Source: a virus. Taken from it: 64,000 nt of DNA. This document shows, one piece after another, positions 28,609 to 36,361 of the stretch (position 1 is its first letter; each line of letters begins with the position of its first letter). The notes under the pieces were generated by a model. It did not search any database. It was not told the origin of the DNA and saw only the letters and a program-made list of their open reading frames with translations. Location: positions 1 through 64,000 of IMG/VR virus record IMGVR_UViG_3300037262_000003. The stretch is one strand, 5' to 3'. A program made the translations under genes and the position numbers.

Positions 28609-29080
28609 TGCCGCTCAATTCCAGTTGCTCAAAATAGTCAGCGACCATACGTAGCTCACCAACAGTTGCGTTGTTCTTTATTAGATTTGCCCTGTAACTA
28701 ATCCAATGAATGTTTCCCTTTGTATATCCAAGTTCAGGACGAATCTTGTCAAGTGAAGGAGACGCAGCAGTATGCCCACCCATTCCCTTCGCCATTGCTA
28801 TTCCAAGCACAGGGCAAACACGAGGGATAGGTAGAATGTCCTCTAGTGTGAGGTCAAAGTCCAAGCCCTCGGTCTTTGCTCTATTCTTGGCTGCTGCCAA
28901 CGCCCTGTTAGCAGGATGTGTACGTGTGTGCTCCTTGCTACGATCCTTTCCACACTGGACACACGCACCACTCTTGACGTATCGACGTGTGTGCCCCGCG
29001 TTACGGCAGGGTGTTCCTTCGTACGTGTTAGCGGGATCAGCCTTGTACATCTCCCACCAACTCAATGAAGTCATTCTCAT
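28586..29080 (-). CDS. HNH-type homing endonuclease-like
   Basis: 164 aa. N-terminal Cys knuckle (CRNAGH...CVQCGKD), then VCPVLGIAMAKG, PSLDKIRPELGYTKGN and IHWISYRANLIKNNAT, a pattern shared with the short gene at 63111-63344. More A+T-rich than its neighbours. It overlaps both neighbouring genes, consistent with recent insertion next to whiB. Confidence 0.72.
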   Translation of the reverse strand: MRMTSLSWWEMYKADPANTYEGTPCRNAGHTRRYVKSGACVQCGKDRSKEHTRTHPANRALAAAKNRAKTEGLDFDLTLEDILPIPRVCPVLGIAMAKGMGGHTAASPSLDKIRPELGYTKGNIHWISYRANLIKNNATVGELRMVADYFEQLELSGNGIAFER

Positions 29081-29363
29081 CTAGAACAATGAAACGTCTA
29101 GGCAACTTGCCTACGCCCTGATCGTAGCTGACAATGAATGCCATACGCCTGCCATCAGCAAGAGCATGTCGTTCGGCTGTCCGTAGTTCTTCCAAGGACA
29201 ATGCGTACGACTTGCGCGTCGTGAACTTGACTTCGAAAGAGAAGTCATCGTTCCTGACGTCATTCTTGACGTCACCTGAGCCAGAGGCTGGAGTGCCACG
29301 GCCACCATGGTTGGCAGCCGTGACCTTCTCCTGCTTGACCGCTATCCTATGAGCACGATCCAT
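29037..29363 (-). CDS. PD-(D/E)XK Holliday-junction resolvase-like
   Basis: 108 aa. GTPASGSGDVKND and FSFEVKFT give the acidic and ExK catalytic motifs; AERHALADGRRMAFIVSY fits the following helix-strand. Likely resolves recombination intermediates. The C-terminus overlaps the HNH gene. Confidence 0.72.
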   Translation of the reverse strand: MDRAHRIAVKQEKVTAANHGGRGTPASGSGDVKNDVRNDDFSFEVKFTTRKSYALSLEELRTAERHALADGRRMAFIVSYDQGVGKLPRRFIVLDENDFIELVGDVQG

Positions 29364-29569
29364 TAGCTAGTGTGCCATTGCCCACTAGACACGGGCAAGA
29401 ACTCTCCTGTCACCTCAGTCCATCCATCGGTGGCTTCCGCATTCGTGGCCTCGATCTTAGTGACCCTGCCCTTCGAGTACTTGAACCCTTTCTGCACTAC
29501 GGCCCGGAAGTTACAGAACTCCACGGCACCGTGCTCGTACGTGACCTTGAATACTCTGGTGTCAGCCAT
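29363..29569 (-). CDS. Hypothetical protein
   Basis: 68 aa, beginning MADTRVFKVTYEHGAVEF; probably a beta-sheet protein. Overlaps the next gene by one base. Function unknown. Confidence 0.68.
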   Translation of the reverse strand: MADTRVFKVTYEHGAVEFCNFRAVVQKGFKYSKGRVTKIEATNAEATDGWTEVTGEFLPVSSGQWHTS

Positions 29570-29819
29570 TTAGAGCCCTCTCGATAGCACGAGCGTCGAG
29601 ATAGTCCGAGATGTTCTGACGCTGCTGTCGAATGCGACGGCGCTTAGCAGAAGAACTCATCTTGGGCTGGCGTCCTGCCCGGTGCTTGGACACGTGGACC
29701 TGGCTGACGGGGGTGATGTTCTCAAGCTGAGACAGGAACCACTCGTCGTAGGGAATGCCAGCCGGGGGCTCGTTCATTCCCTTGGTCGTGGTGTCAGCAG
29801 CCGGGTCAGGGTTGTTCAT
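29562..29819 (-). CDS. Basic hypothetical protein
   Basis: 85 aa from the ATG at 29817-29819 (a GTG 12 bases upstream is possible). Ends in an Arg/Gln-rich helix (AKRRRIRQQRQNISDYLDAR). Likely nucleic acid binding. Confidence 0.62.
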   Translation of the reverse strand: MNNPDPAADTTTKGMNEPPAGIPYDEWFLSQLENITPVSQVHVSKHRAGRQPKMSSSAKRRRIRQQRQNISDYLDARAIERALNG

Positions 29820-29820
29820 C

Positions 29821-30243
29821 CTAGAAGTCACCGTTCAGGAGCTTGTCGATCTTGAGTTCGCCACCCGCTACATGATGCACGGGCTCGGACTTGGCCGCAG
29901 CGGAAGTCAGACGCTCCTCTTGGGTCTCCCAGTGCTTGACGATCTCACCCTGTAGGTCAGGGTTGCCGTCAATGATGGCCTTGATCTCAGTGTATGAATC
30001 GTAGATCTTGATCCAGTCCTCACGAGAGATGGGCTGGAAAGTCTTCTCAGACTCAACAAGCATTGACTGCATCAAGAACTCGCCCGGCATCAGGTGAGCA
30101 TCATGGCCCAGCATCTCGAGGACTTCAACCAGGGCTTCGGCAGCACCAGCGGTGACTTCCTTGAGCACGACACTCAGCGCTTCGAGAACCGGGTCTGCGT
30201 TCTTGATGGCTGACCTCACCGTTTCGGCATTGATCTCTGACAT
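29821..30243 (-). CDS. Hypothetical helical protein
   Basis: 140 aa, beginning MSEINAETVRSAIKN; Ala/Glu/Leu-rich helices. Directly downstream of recA in one unit, perhaps a recombination accessory. Function unknown. Confidence 0.7.
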   Translation of the reverse strand: MSEINAETVRSAIKNADPVLEALSVVLKEVTAGAAEALVEVLEMLGHDAHLMPGEFLMQSMLVESEKTFQPISREDWIKIYDSYTEIKAIIDGNPDLQGEIVKHWETQEERLTSAAAKSEPVHHVAGGELKIDKLLNGDF

Positions 30244-30246
30244 TTG

Positions 30247-31302
30247 TTAAGCCTCCATTGAGTCTAGTGATTCCATAGCTGTTGCGGTACTCAGAACGTC
30301 CCGCCTCAGTGCCTCTTGCAACAGACTATCTGAACGCAGCGCGGATGTCAAGCCTTCCTTGCCCATCCACTGTTGTCCTGCGTACCTGTAGTAGGCACCT
30401 GCCCGAGTGATAAGCCCGAGGGACATACCGATGTCCGTGTATTCCTTTGCCACATCGTAGTCCCCGCGCTTGAAGCCCATCGAAGGTGCGTCTGCGAAGT
30501 ACGCATCCACTGTGGCGATCTGCTGAGGCGCAGCACTCTTGTTCTTTATGGTCTTGAGCTTGATCGTCTGGCCGACCTTGACTTCTCCCTGGCCCGGACG
30601 CTTCTCGGAGATGAAGTCTCCGTCACGTGACAACTCCTCGCGAATGTAGAAGAAGTAGTCCTTGCCCTTACCACCGGGAGTGATCTTGGGGGTACCGAAG
30701 CGAGAAAAGCCGCCTATCTGATCGCGCCACTGATTGATGAAGATCCCAAAGAACGGACGATCACTACCGTCAATTGCTCTAGCACTCGCAGGGCCTACCT
30801 TTCGGATAAACTTGTTGAGTACCTTGGCACCTGACGCCACTACGAACTCGTCCATGCCCTTCTCTGCCTCATCTGAGGGTACGAGAGCTGGGTAACTGTC
30901 GAGTGTTACGTTGTCGAACTCCTGGCATTCTATGCCGTCGATCATGGTCTCCAGTGCGTGCTCCATGACCTGTGTGCGGACTAGAGTCACGCGGTTGAGA
31001 TCCACACCGAGAGCTTCTGCCTGGTCCTTGTCGAAGTGCTCTCCAGCCACCCAGAGTGCGGAAAAGTCTGGGTCCAGCCTCTGGTTCGCTGCAATGCACT
31101 TGAACGTCGTGAATGTCTTGCCCGCTGATGACGGGCCGATGACCTCAACGAAATGGTTGGCTGGATATCCCCCACCCAGGGCTGCGTCGAATGCGAATGA
31201 GCCCGAGGTATACAGTCGGGCAGTGACTAGCTCTGAGGCTGGCACCACGACCTGTGAGCCCAGCTTCTTGTTCATTCGCGTTGCAAAGTCTACAGTAGAC
31301 AT
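30247..31302 (-). CDS. recA: RecA-like recombinase
   Basis: 351 aa. Walker A GPSSAGKT (56-63), Walker B region VTLDSYPAL, and the RecA-type FGIFINQWRDQIG segment. Carries out strand exchange, probably for recombination-dependent replication. Its AGGAGG lies within a hairpin (31308-31339) that only forms in read-through transcripts from the tRNAs; its own promoter starts inside the hairpin loop. Confidence 0.9.
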   Translation of the reverse strand: MSTVDFATRMNKKLGSQVVVPASELVTARLYTSGSFAFDAALGGGYPANHFVEVIGPSSAGKTFTTFKCIAANQRLDPDFSALWVAGEHFDKDQAEALGVDLNRVTLVRTQVMEHALETMIDGIECQEFDNVTLDSYPALVPSDEAEKGMDEFVVASGAKVLNKFIRKVGPASARAIDGSDRPFFGIFINQWRDQIGGFSRFGTPKITPGGKGKDYFFYIREELSRDGDFISEKRPGQGEVKVGQTIKLKTIKNKSAAPQQIATVDAYFADAPSMGFKRGDYDVAKEYTDIGMSLGLITRAGAYYRYAGQQWMGKEGLTSALRSDSLLQEALRRDVLSTATAMESLDSMEA

Positions 31303-31307
31303 GAAAA

Positions 31308-31339
31308 ACCTCCTTGCTTTATTATCTCAGCAAGGAGGT
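31308..31339 (-). terminator. Intrinsic terminator that also masks the recA ribosome site
   Basis: 10-bp stem ACCTCCTTGC / GCAAGGAGGT with a 12-nt loop, followed by five U. The right arm is the recA Shine-Dalgarno sequence. Confidence 0.75.
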
Positions 31340-31349
31340 CCATTGTCAA
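31321..31349 (-). promoter_or_regulatory. recA promoter inside the terminator
   Basis: TTGACA (31344-31349), 17-bp spacer, GATAAT (31321-31326), in the loop. Transcription starts after the left arm, so the mRNA escapes both termination and masking. Confidence 0.7.
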
Positions 31350-31355
31350 GCAATG

Positions 31356-31434
31356 TGCCAGCAGTAGGAGTCGAACCTACTATGTCCGAAGACGGCGGCT
31401 TTACAGGCCGCGTGCATACCTGATGCTTACTGAC
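31356..31434 (-). tRNA. tRNA-Tyr (GTA)
   Basis: 78 nt plus the discriminator A. Acceptor GTCAGTA / TGCTGGC (two U-G pairs), anticodon arm GCGGC-CTGTAAA-GCCGC with anticodon GTA, long class II variable arm CGTC-TTCG-GACATA, T arm GTAGG-TTCGACT-CCTAC. The D loop is only five nt (GCAT-CAGGT-ATGC). No CCA encoded. Confidence 0.88.
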
Positions 31435-31497
31435 ATGAACTCAGGCGCTTATGCGGCTTATCCAGACGACTGGACCTGAGCAGACATTTCTGTCTCG
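31435..31497 (-). ncRNA. Structured segment between two tRNAs
   Basis: 63 nt without a gene. Hairpins AGACA-GAAA-TGTCT and TCCAG-TCGT-CTGGA, with outer CTCAGG / CCTGAG. More structure than a plain spacer; possibly a small RNA co-processed with the tRNAs or a decayed tRNA. Confidence 0.4.
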
Positions 31498-31570
31498 GGT
31501 GAAAGACGGGAGTTGAACCCGCTAAGGATGGATTCACAGTCCATCGCCTAACCGTTTGGCTTCAGTCACC
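31498..31570 (-). tRNA. tRNA-His (GTG)
   Basis: Anticodon arm GATGGA-CTGTGAA-TCCATC with anticodon GTG; G-1 opposite C73, as required for His; D arm GCC-AAACGGTTA-GGC; T arm GCGGG-TTCAACT-CCCGT. Two mismatches at the inner end of the acceptor stem. No CCA encoded. Confidence 0.85.
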
Positions 31571-31576
31571 ATATAG

Positions 31577-31593
31577 GCCCGGTTTTAACGGGC
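31577..31593 (-). other. Small hairpin in the tRNA leader
   Basis: GCCCG-TTAAAAC-CGGGC ahead of tRNA-His; perhaps a processing signal. Confidence 0.4.
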
Positions 31594-31617
31594 TCTTGCT
31601 CTTACTGTGTTGTGTAT

Positions 31618-31641
31618 GACTCCATAGTACATCATGGAGTC
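31618..31641 (-). terminator. Hairpin overlapping the tRNA promoter
   Basis: GACTCCAT / ATGGAGTC, 8 bp, 8-nt loop that includes most of the -10 box. It ends the transcript of the zinc-ribbon gene. Confidence 0.5.
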
Positions 31642-31652
31642 GTCACTGTCAA
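31624..31652 (-). promoter_or_regulatory. Promoter of the tRNA-His/Tyr unit
   Basis: TTGACA (31647-31652), 17-bp spacer, TACTAT (31624-31629). The TGA stop of the upstream gene is inside the -35 box. Confidence 0.7.
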
Positions 31653-32170
31653 GCTCGTGGTGCGTAGCTCCTGGGTACCCCGCTGAACCTCATGAACATT
31701 GACCCACCAGCTCCACCCGTGTCTATCTGACGAGTGTGGATAGAACCAGAGCCAGAACCGCCTCCCACGGCAGGTTCAGGGCTACGAGCACTGTTACCGC
31801 AGTTGAAACACTTGTTCGTAGGCATCGTGACACCCGCGACACGAGTCCCGGCAAGGATGAAGTTACCTGACCCGCACTGATCGCAGACAGCCCGGTACTT
31901 GGCCTTTGTAGCGAGGTCGTACTCTGCAATTGCCTCAGCCTCCTCTGAACTGATCTGCTCATGCCCGCGCTTGCGGATCTGCTGTAGCTGCTGCTGGCTA
32001 GGACCCTGTTGCTGCTGCTGACCATAGCCCGTGACCTGGCTCCCCGGCTGCTGCGGCTGGTAGACCTGCTGAGGTTCGTCCTGCCACCATGCCTTGCCTG
32101 CCACCGGAGCTGTGGGCTGTGCCGCTGGTGCTCCCGATGTCGGAGTGAATACGTTGTCCCAGAATGCCAT
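31649..32170 (-). CDS. Zinc-ribbon protein with Q-rich linker
   Basis: 173 aa. Pro/Gln-rich N-terminal region (~15-65, with GYGQQQQQ), helix, then zinc ribbon CDQC...CFNC (~96-124), then Gly/Ser-rich tail. A nucleic acid-binding accessory of replication is plausible; family not recognised. Confidence 0.75.
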   Translation of the reverse strand: MAFWDNVFTPTSGAPAAQPTAPVAGKAWWQDEPQQVYQPQQPGSQVTGYGQQQQQGPSQQQLQQIRKRGHEQISSEEAEAIAEYDLATKAKYRAVCDQCGSGNFILAGTRVAGVTMPTNKCFNCGNSARSPEPAVGGGSGSGSIHTRQIDTGGAGGSMFMRFSGVPRSYAPRA

Positions 32171-32172
32171 TG

Positions 32173-32586
32173 CTATTCCTTGAATACGAGTATGCCCGAG
32201 GCTAGAAGGTGTGAGACTATGCCGTGGACTGCTGTTACGATTACGTTGGTGGTCTGCCTGACTAGCGTGTTGCGGAGGAAGTCAGTGGGAATTCCGTCAT
32301 CATCATCGTCATCGTCATCGATGACATCCTCTGCCTGCATGAGGAAATATTCAGCGATAGCCTCCGCTGAATAGCTCGACATCACACCGAGGGTTTCCGA
32401 GAGAGGCTTCATTGAACTGATACGAGTGTCGCTTTCCTTGCGTTCCATCTCAAGGACGTCAAGACTGGAGGGTACAAGGCCCAGTCGCTCCTGCATCTCT
32501 AGAAGCTGCTCGTCTGTCGCACTGTAAGGCAGTACGTCAATGATAACCCGACGAAGCAACGACGGTCGAGGGTCTTGTGTCTCCAT
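32173..32586 (-). CDS. Hypothetical protein with Asp run
   Basis: 137 aa from the ATG at 32584-32586 (GGAGG upstream). Eight consecutive Asp near residue 95. N-terminal METQDPRPSLLRRVIID; the second half is hydrophobic and helical. Between polymerase and zinc-ribbon genes; function unknown. Confidence 0.7.
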   Translation of the reverse strand: METQDPRPSLLRRVIIDVLPYSATDEQLLEMQERLGLVPSSLDVLEMERKESDTRISSMKPLSETLGVMSSYSAEAIAEYFLMQAEDVIDDDDDDDDGIPTDFLRNTLVRQTTNVIVTAVHGIVSHLLASGILVFKE

Positions 32587-32587
32587 A

Positions 32588-34714
32588 TTAACCTCCAATA
32601 AGACGAAGGGGCAGGAACCGAAGTCCCTGCCCCTTAGTGTACATGACTAACTTGGCATCTGACCAGCGATCACACACATGGAGATCGATCTTCAAGGGCA
32701 AAGCAACGTAGTCCTGAATCCCTTCGCCCGTCATAGCCCACTCTAGGAGGGCCTGAGCTTCGGGAACATCAGCCTCGGGGCACTCGATCACGATTTCATC
32801 GTGGACCGTAAGGTTGATCGTCCAGTACTCCTTCTTCTTACTATAGAACCTCACCATTGCCATCTTTGTCAAGTCAGCAGACGATCCCTGGATCTTAGCG
32901 TTGAAGATCTGACGCTCAGCCCTGTTCCGAATCTTCTGATCACCAGACATAAGCTCTGGCAGACGACGCATCCTTCCCAGGATGGTTGACGTGTGAGGTG
33001 GCTTGCCCGTCTTCCTCATTGAATGACGTCGGGCCTCACGGAGAACCTTTTCCTTCTCGGCCTCGATCTCCGGGGTGTTCCTGTCGTACCTGTCCTTGAA
33101 CTCCTGAGCCTCATCCATAGACACGGACATCATAGAAGCTAGCTTCTTGATCCACGCGCCGTAGACTGTGGCGAAGTTGATGGACTTGCCGAAACGCTGA
33201 CGGTGATTCTTGGCTTCCTTGTCCCCGGCATCCACTAGAGCTTGCAGTTCTTCCGGTACCAGCCCGAGAGCCATGGCTGCGGTCAATGTGTGAGGGTCGA
33301 TTCCGTTGAGGAACCCGTCCCACATTGCACCATAGCCTATGAAGTGGGCCAGCAGGACCAGCTCGATCTGCCCGTAGTCAGCCACGATCAGCTTGTTACC
33401 TGGTCGGGCAACGAACAGACCACGGATCATCGTAGCCAGGTCATTAGGATCACCGGTCGGACGGGGGATGTTCTGGAGGTTCGGATTTCTACAGCTCATT
33501 CTACCAGTTACTGTGCCGTACTGCACGAAGTCAGGGTAGACGATGCCATCGAACACACGGCATGGCTTTTCCTTGTCGTCTGGGTCACCGAGGTACCCCA
33601 GGACGTACGTGCTGTAGACCTTGTTCGTCTCCCTGTACTCCAAGAGCTTGTCAATGACAGGGTTCTCACCTCTGAAACCTTCTAGGCTCTCGTCATCCGT
33701 TGAGTAGAACGAATGGTCCGGAACGATCTTTACCTTGGCCTTGCGAGCAGCCTCAACCTTCTTCCTCCCAGTCGTGGTCATCTTCCAGGGCCTGAGTCCC
33801 AGGCCGCCGTCCTTCTCGGACTTGAACAGGAGACCCTGGATCTGCTGCGAGCTGCGGAGGTTGACCTTACGTCCAGCCTCATGATAGAACGCCCGCTCTC
33901 TCTGATCAACAAGAACAGACAGTTCCCCGCGTAGCTCCTCCAGCCTCACCGTGTCCATGGCAGTCCCAGTCGTGCGCATGTCAGCCAGGACAGTAGTCAG
34001 CCTGACCTCCCACTCCCAGACTTCCTCAAGTCCGTCAGCGATAAGCAACGGCAGACATCTCTTGTACTCCTGCCATCCGTACACAAGGTCGTAGTGAAGA
34101 TACTGCGCGACCTGGTTCATCCTGTAACGCTCGACGGTCTTGCCAATGCCCGAGTCGTCATAGATAAACCCGTACTTGTTCTTGGTCACAGGCTTGAGAC
34201 CGTACTGCATCTGGTTCTCGTCTGTCAGATGGTGCATCTCTATGGTGCAGACCAGACGACCCTCAGGAACAAGGGGCTTGCCCGAGAACGGAGACGGGCG
34301 GTACTTGGCGACTGACGCACCGTCGAACGTGGCACCGTGAGCGATCTGTGTGATCGCAGAGTCAGCGAACAAAGGATTGATCAGATCAAAGACTTGCTGC
34401 TGATTCATATGCGCCGGGGGCTGTGAGTAGATAGGAACTTTGTAGTTCCTGATCTTACCGTCCTGGCAGAGGCGAGGCTCGATGCCCTCACCGATGATCT
34501 CGTTGCCGATCGGGTGACCCATTGGGATCTTGATGACACGCCCGTGGGTTGCCATTCCCATCCATATAACAGAGTTCCTGGCGGGGACACCGCGATCGTC
34601 TAGGCCCGGCTCAGACGGGATAGACTCCACGTCAAAGAAAAAGATTCCTTGTTCAGCAATATATTCCACCTCCTCCTTCAACCTCTCGGGTGTCAAGATG
34701 ATACTTGAATCCAT
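32588..34714 (-). CDS. polA: DNA polymerase I (family A) with 3'-5' exonuclease
   Basis: 708 aa. Exonuclease FFDVESIPS (~26-34); polymerase motif A VADYGQIELVLLAH, motif B RQRFGKSINFATVYGA, motif C VHDEIVIECPE. Lacks the N-terminal 5'-3' exonuclease domain, as is usual for phages. Replicates the phage genome. Promoter-hairpin cassette at 34734-34771 lies after its leader, reading in the same direction. Confidence 0.97.
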   Translation of the reverse strand: MDSSIILTPERLKEEVEYIAEQGIFFFDVESIPSEPGLDDRGVPARNSVIWMGMATHGRVIKIPMGHPIGNEIIGEGIEPRLCQDGKIRNYKVPIYSQPPAHMNQQQVFDLINPLFADSAITQIAHGATFDGASVAKYRPSPFSGKPLVPEGRLVCTIEMHHLTDENQMQYGLKPVTKNKYGFIYDDSGIGKTVERYRMNQVAQYLHYDLVYGWQEYKRCLPLLIADGLEEVWEWEVRLTTVLADMRTTGTAMDTVRLEELRGELSVLVDQRERAFYHEAGRKVNLRSSQQIQGLLFKSEKDGGLGLRPWKMTTTGRKKVEAARKAKVKIVPDHSFYSTDDESLEGFRGENPVIDKLLEYRETNKVYSTYVLGYLGDPDDKEKPCRVFDGIVYPDFVQYGTVTGRMSCRNPNLQNIPRPTGDPNDLATMIRGLFVARPGNKLIVADYGQIELVLLAHFIGYGAMWDGFLNGIDPHTLTAAMALGLVPEELQALVDAGDKEAKNHRQRFGKSINFATVYGAWIKKLASMMSVSMDEAQEFKDRYDRNTPEIEAEKEKVLREARRHSMRKTGKPPHTSTILGRMRRLPELMSGDQKIRNRAERQIFNAKIQGSSADLTKMAMVRFYSKKKEYWTINLTVHDEIVIECPEADVPEAQALLEWAMTGEGIQDYVALPLKIDLHVCDRWSDAKLVMYTKGQGLRFLPLRLIGG

Positions 34715-34733
34715 GTTTACCTCCCTAAATGCA

Positions 34734-34765
34734 GTAGCACCACCCTAGCATGAGGGTGGTGCTAC
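34734..34765 (-). terminator. 13-bp terminator hairpin
   Basis: Perfect stem GTAGCACCACCCT / AGGGTGGTGCTAC with a 6-nt loop, after the SSB-like gene. It contains the -10 of the polymerase promoter. Confidence 0.7.
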
Positions 34766-34771
34766 TGTCAA
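34742..34771 (-). promoter_or_regulatory. DNA polymerase promoter within a terminator
   Basis: TTGACA (34766-34771), 18-bp spacer, TAGGGT (34742-34747) in the stem of the hairpin. Confidence 0.65.
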
Positions 34772-34773
34772 TG

Positions 34774-35487
34774 TTAGCCTAGGGAGTCCACGAACTCCTG
34801 TAGCTCGGCGCGGGTCTTCATCTGGTTAAGGATGTACGTGTCGTCGTACGCACGGTGACGCAGGGCTTCACGCTGTGTGGCAGTGATCGGGCTGAGACCT
34901 TCCCACTCCGACGCCATGTCATCTTCGGACAGACGGTCCACGCTGTAGGAGAAGAAGCCGTTCTTGCCCTTCTCCTTGGAGATGACCCAGTACATGTTGT
35001 CATCCGAAAGGTGCTTGCCCTTTCCGACGAGCTTGTTGTACTCCTTCTGAATGGCAGAAGTCGGATCAGGAGTTGCCTCCCAGACGAGAACCTTGCTCGG
35101 GGCAGAGACATCCACGACGTTGAAGTACGCGGTAGGCTTGGCCCTGTCACCGATCTCGCAGAGCGGGCAGTCATCCTCGTCCTCAAGGCAGTACTCCACC
35201 TTGGTTACCTGAACGGGCTTGCCCGTGGCCTCATCCACAGACATGTACTTGATCCAGTGACGCTTGGCATAGGAGAAGTTCTCCGGGTCAAGGAAGACCA
35301 GGACCGCTGACGAACCCTCAAGCTGGAAGGTGGTCTTGTTGAGGTTGTTATATCCCCCGAAGCCACGACGTGACGTACGCGCAGTGCGTGTGCCCGTGAC
35401 GGTGGTTCCCTCTGATGCTCCGGTGTCGAATGATTCGCTCACTGTGTCGCTCTCTTCTCTTGTCGCTGTGTTACGCGCTGTTCTCAT
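34774..35487 (-). CDS. ssDNA-binding protein candidate
   Basis: 237 aa. The core FLDPENFSYAKRHWIKY...CPLCEIGDRAKPTAYFNVVDV, with a Cys-x2-Cys zinc-like site and beta strands, resembles phage gp32-like SSBs; the C-terminus is acidic before a helix. Position between polymerase and primase/helicase genes supports it. Start ATG 35487, or a later GTG at the VSESFD site. Confidence 0.65.
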   Translation of the reverse strand: MRTARNTATREESDTVSESFDTGASEGTTVTGTRTARTSRRGFGGYNNLNKTTFQLEGSSAVLVFLDPENFSYAKRHWIKYMSVDEATGKPVQVTKVEYCLEDEDDCPLCEIGDRAKPTAYFNVVDVSAPSKVLVWEATPDPTSAIQKEYNKLVGKGKHLSDDNMYWVISKEKGKNGFFSYSVDRLSEDDMASEWEGLSPITATQREALRHRAYDDTYILNQMKTRAELQEFVDSLG

Positions 35488-35510
35488 GTGTGTTTGACCT
35501 TTCCTCTATT

Positions 35511-35942
35511 TTACCGTATTCCCTGGCGTCTTAGTTCAAGGAAGAGTTCGGTGACCCTCCTGGTGAACCCCGTCTTGGAGATCGAGATCCTCGTACTTGG
35601 GTACAGTACACCCTCTTCGTGTGCGATGTCAAGCAGTCCTTCGACCTGACGACGAGTGTAGTACCTGCGCCTGCCACGAACGTCACCGTTCTTGCCCGGC
35701 ACGTAGTAGCCCGACTTGGGGAGGATGCCGTCAGACTCCCAGCCTCGTATCGTAACAGCCTTACGGTGTCCGAGCAAGTCTGCGAGCTGACCGGTCGTGA
35801 AACACTCTACCTCATACCCCGAGATGGTGAGGATGCGGCCCGAAGGCCATTCGATCTCATCCTCTGGCTCTGGGTCAGGCTTGCGTACCTCGGGCTTCAT
35901 CTTGGAGCCTGGGTAGTACTCGATGATGTTGTCTAGGATCAT
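35511..35942 (-). CDS. MerR-type DNA-binding protein
   Basis: 143 aa. Winged HTH: FTTGQLADLLGHRKAVTIRGWESDG (~48-72), PKSGYY...GRRRYYTRRQVEGLL, as in MerR/excisionase-type proteins. No ligand-binding domain seen. Possible regulator of the replication unit or origin-binding factor. ATGA overlap with the gene upstream. Confidence 0.78.
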   Translation of the reverse strand: MILDNIIEYYPGSKMKPEVRKPDPEPEDEIEWPSGRILTISGYEVECFTTGQLADLLGHRKAVTIRGWESDGILPKSGYYVPGKNGDVRGRRRYYTRRQVEGLLDIAHEEGVLYPSTRISISKTGFTRRVTELFLELRRQGIR

Positions 35943-36361
35943 GACTTCACCGGCACGATGGCAAAGGTCTCGACCTCTGTGATGAGGGAATCGAGCTGTG
36001 CGTCAGTGATCTTGCCCTGCTGGTTGAGCGCGTAGAGCTTGTCCTCATCGAACTGTCGGACTTCCTTGACAGGGAAGACCTCATCGTAAAGATTCAGTTC
36101 CTTGGACAGGGATTCAGTGGCGTCAAGGTCAATGCTTGACGAGATCCTGCGCTGAGCGCAGATCGCCTTGTAGGTCTTGCCTTCTACTGTGAGTTCTTCC
36201 TCGAAGTCAAGCCAGCGATGCCCGTTCTCGTCCTCCCGCCCGTCCTCCATGAGGATCTCACGCAGGAGATTCCTGTAACTATCACGACTCTTACCCGTGC
36301 GTTCCTGTTCAGCACGGTTGAACAAGAAACCGTGAATCATCTGGTTCACCGCGCTGTTCAT
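35939..36361 (-). CDS. Hypothetical protein
   Basis: 140 aa, beginning MNSAVNQMIHGFLFN; helical. Coupled to helicase and MerR-like genes by ATGA overlaps. No domain recognised; a replication accessory is a positional inference. Confidence 0.7.
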   Translation of the reverse strand: MNSAVNQMIHGFLFNRAEQERTGKSRDSYRNLLREILMEDGREDENGHRWLDFEEELTVEGKTYKAICAQRRISSSIDLDATESLSKELNLYDEVFPVKEVRQFDEDKLYALNQQGKITDAQLDSLITEVETFAIVPVKS

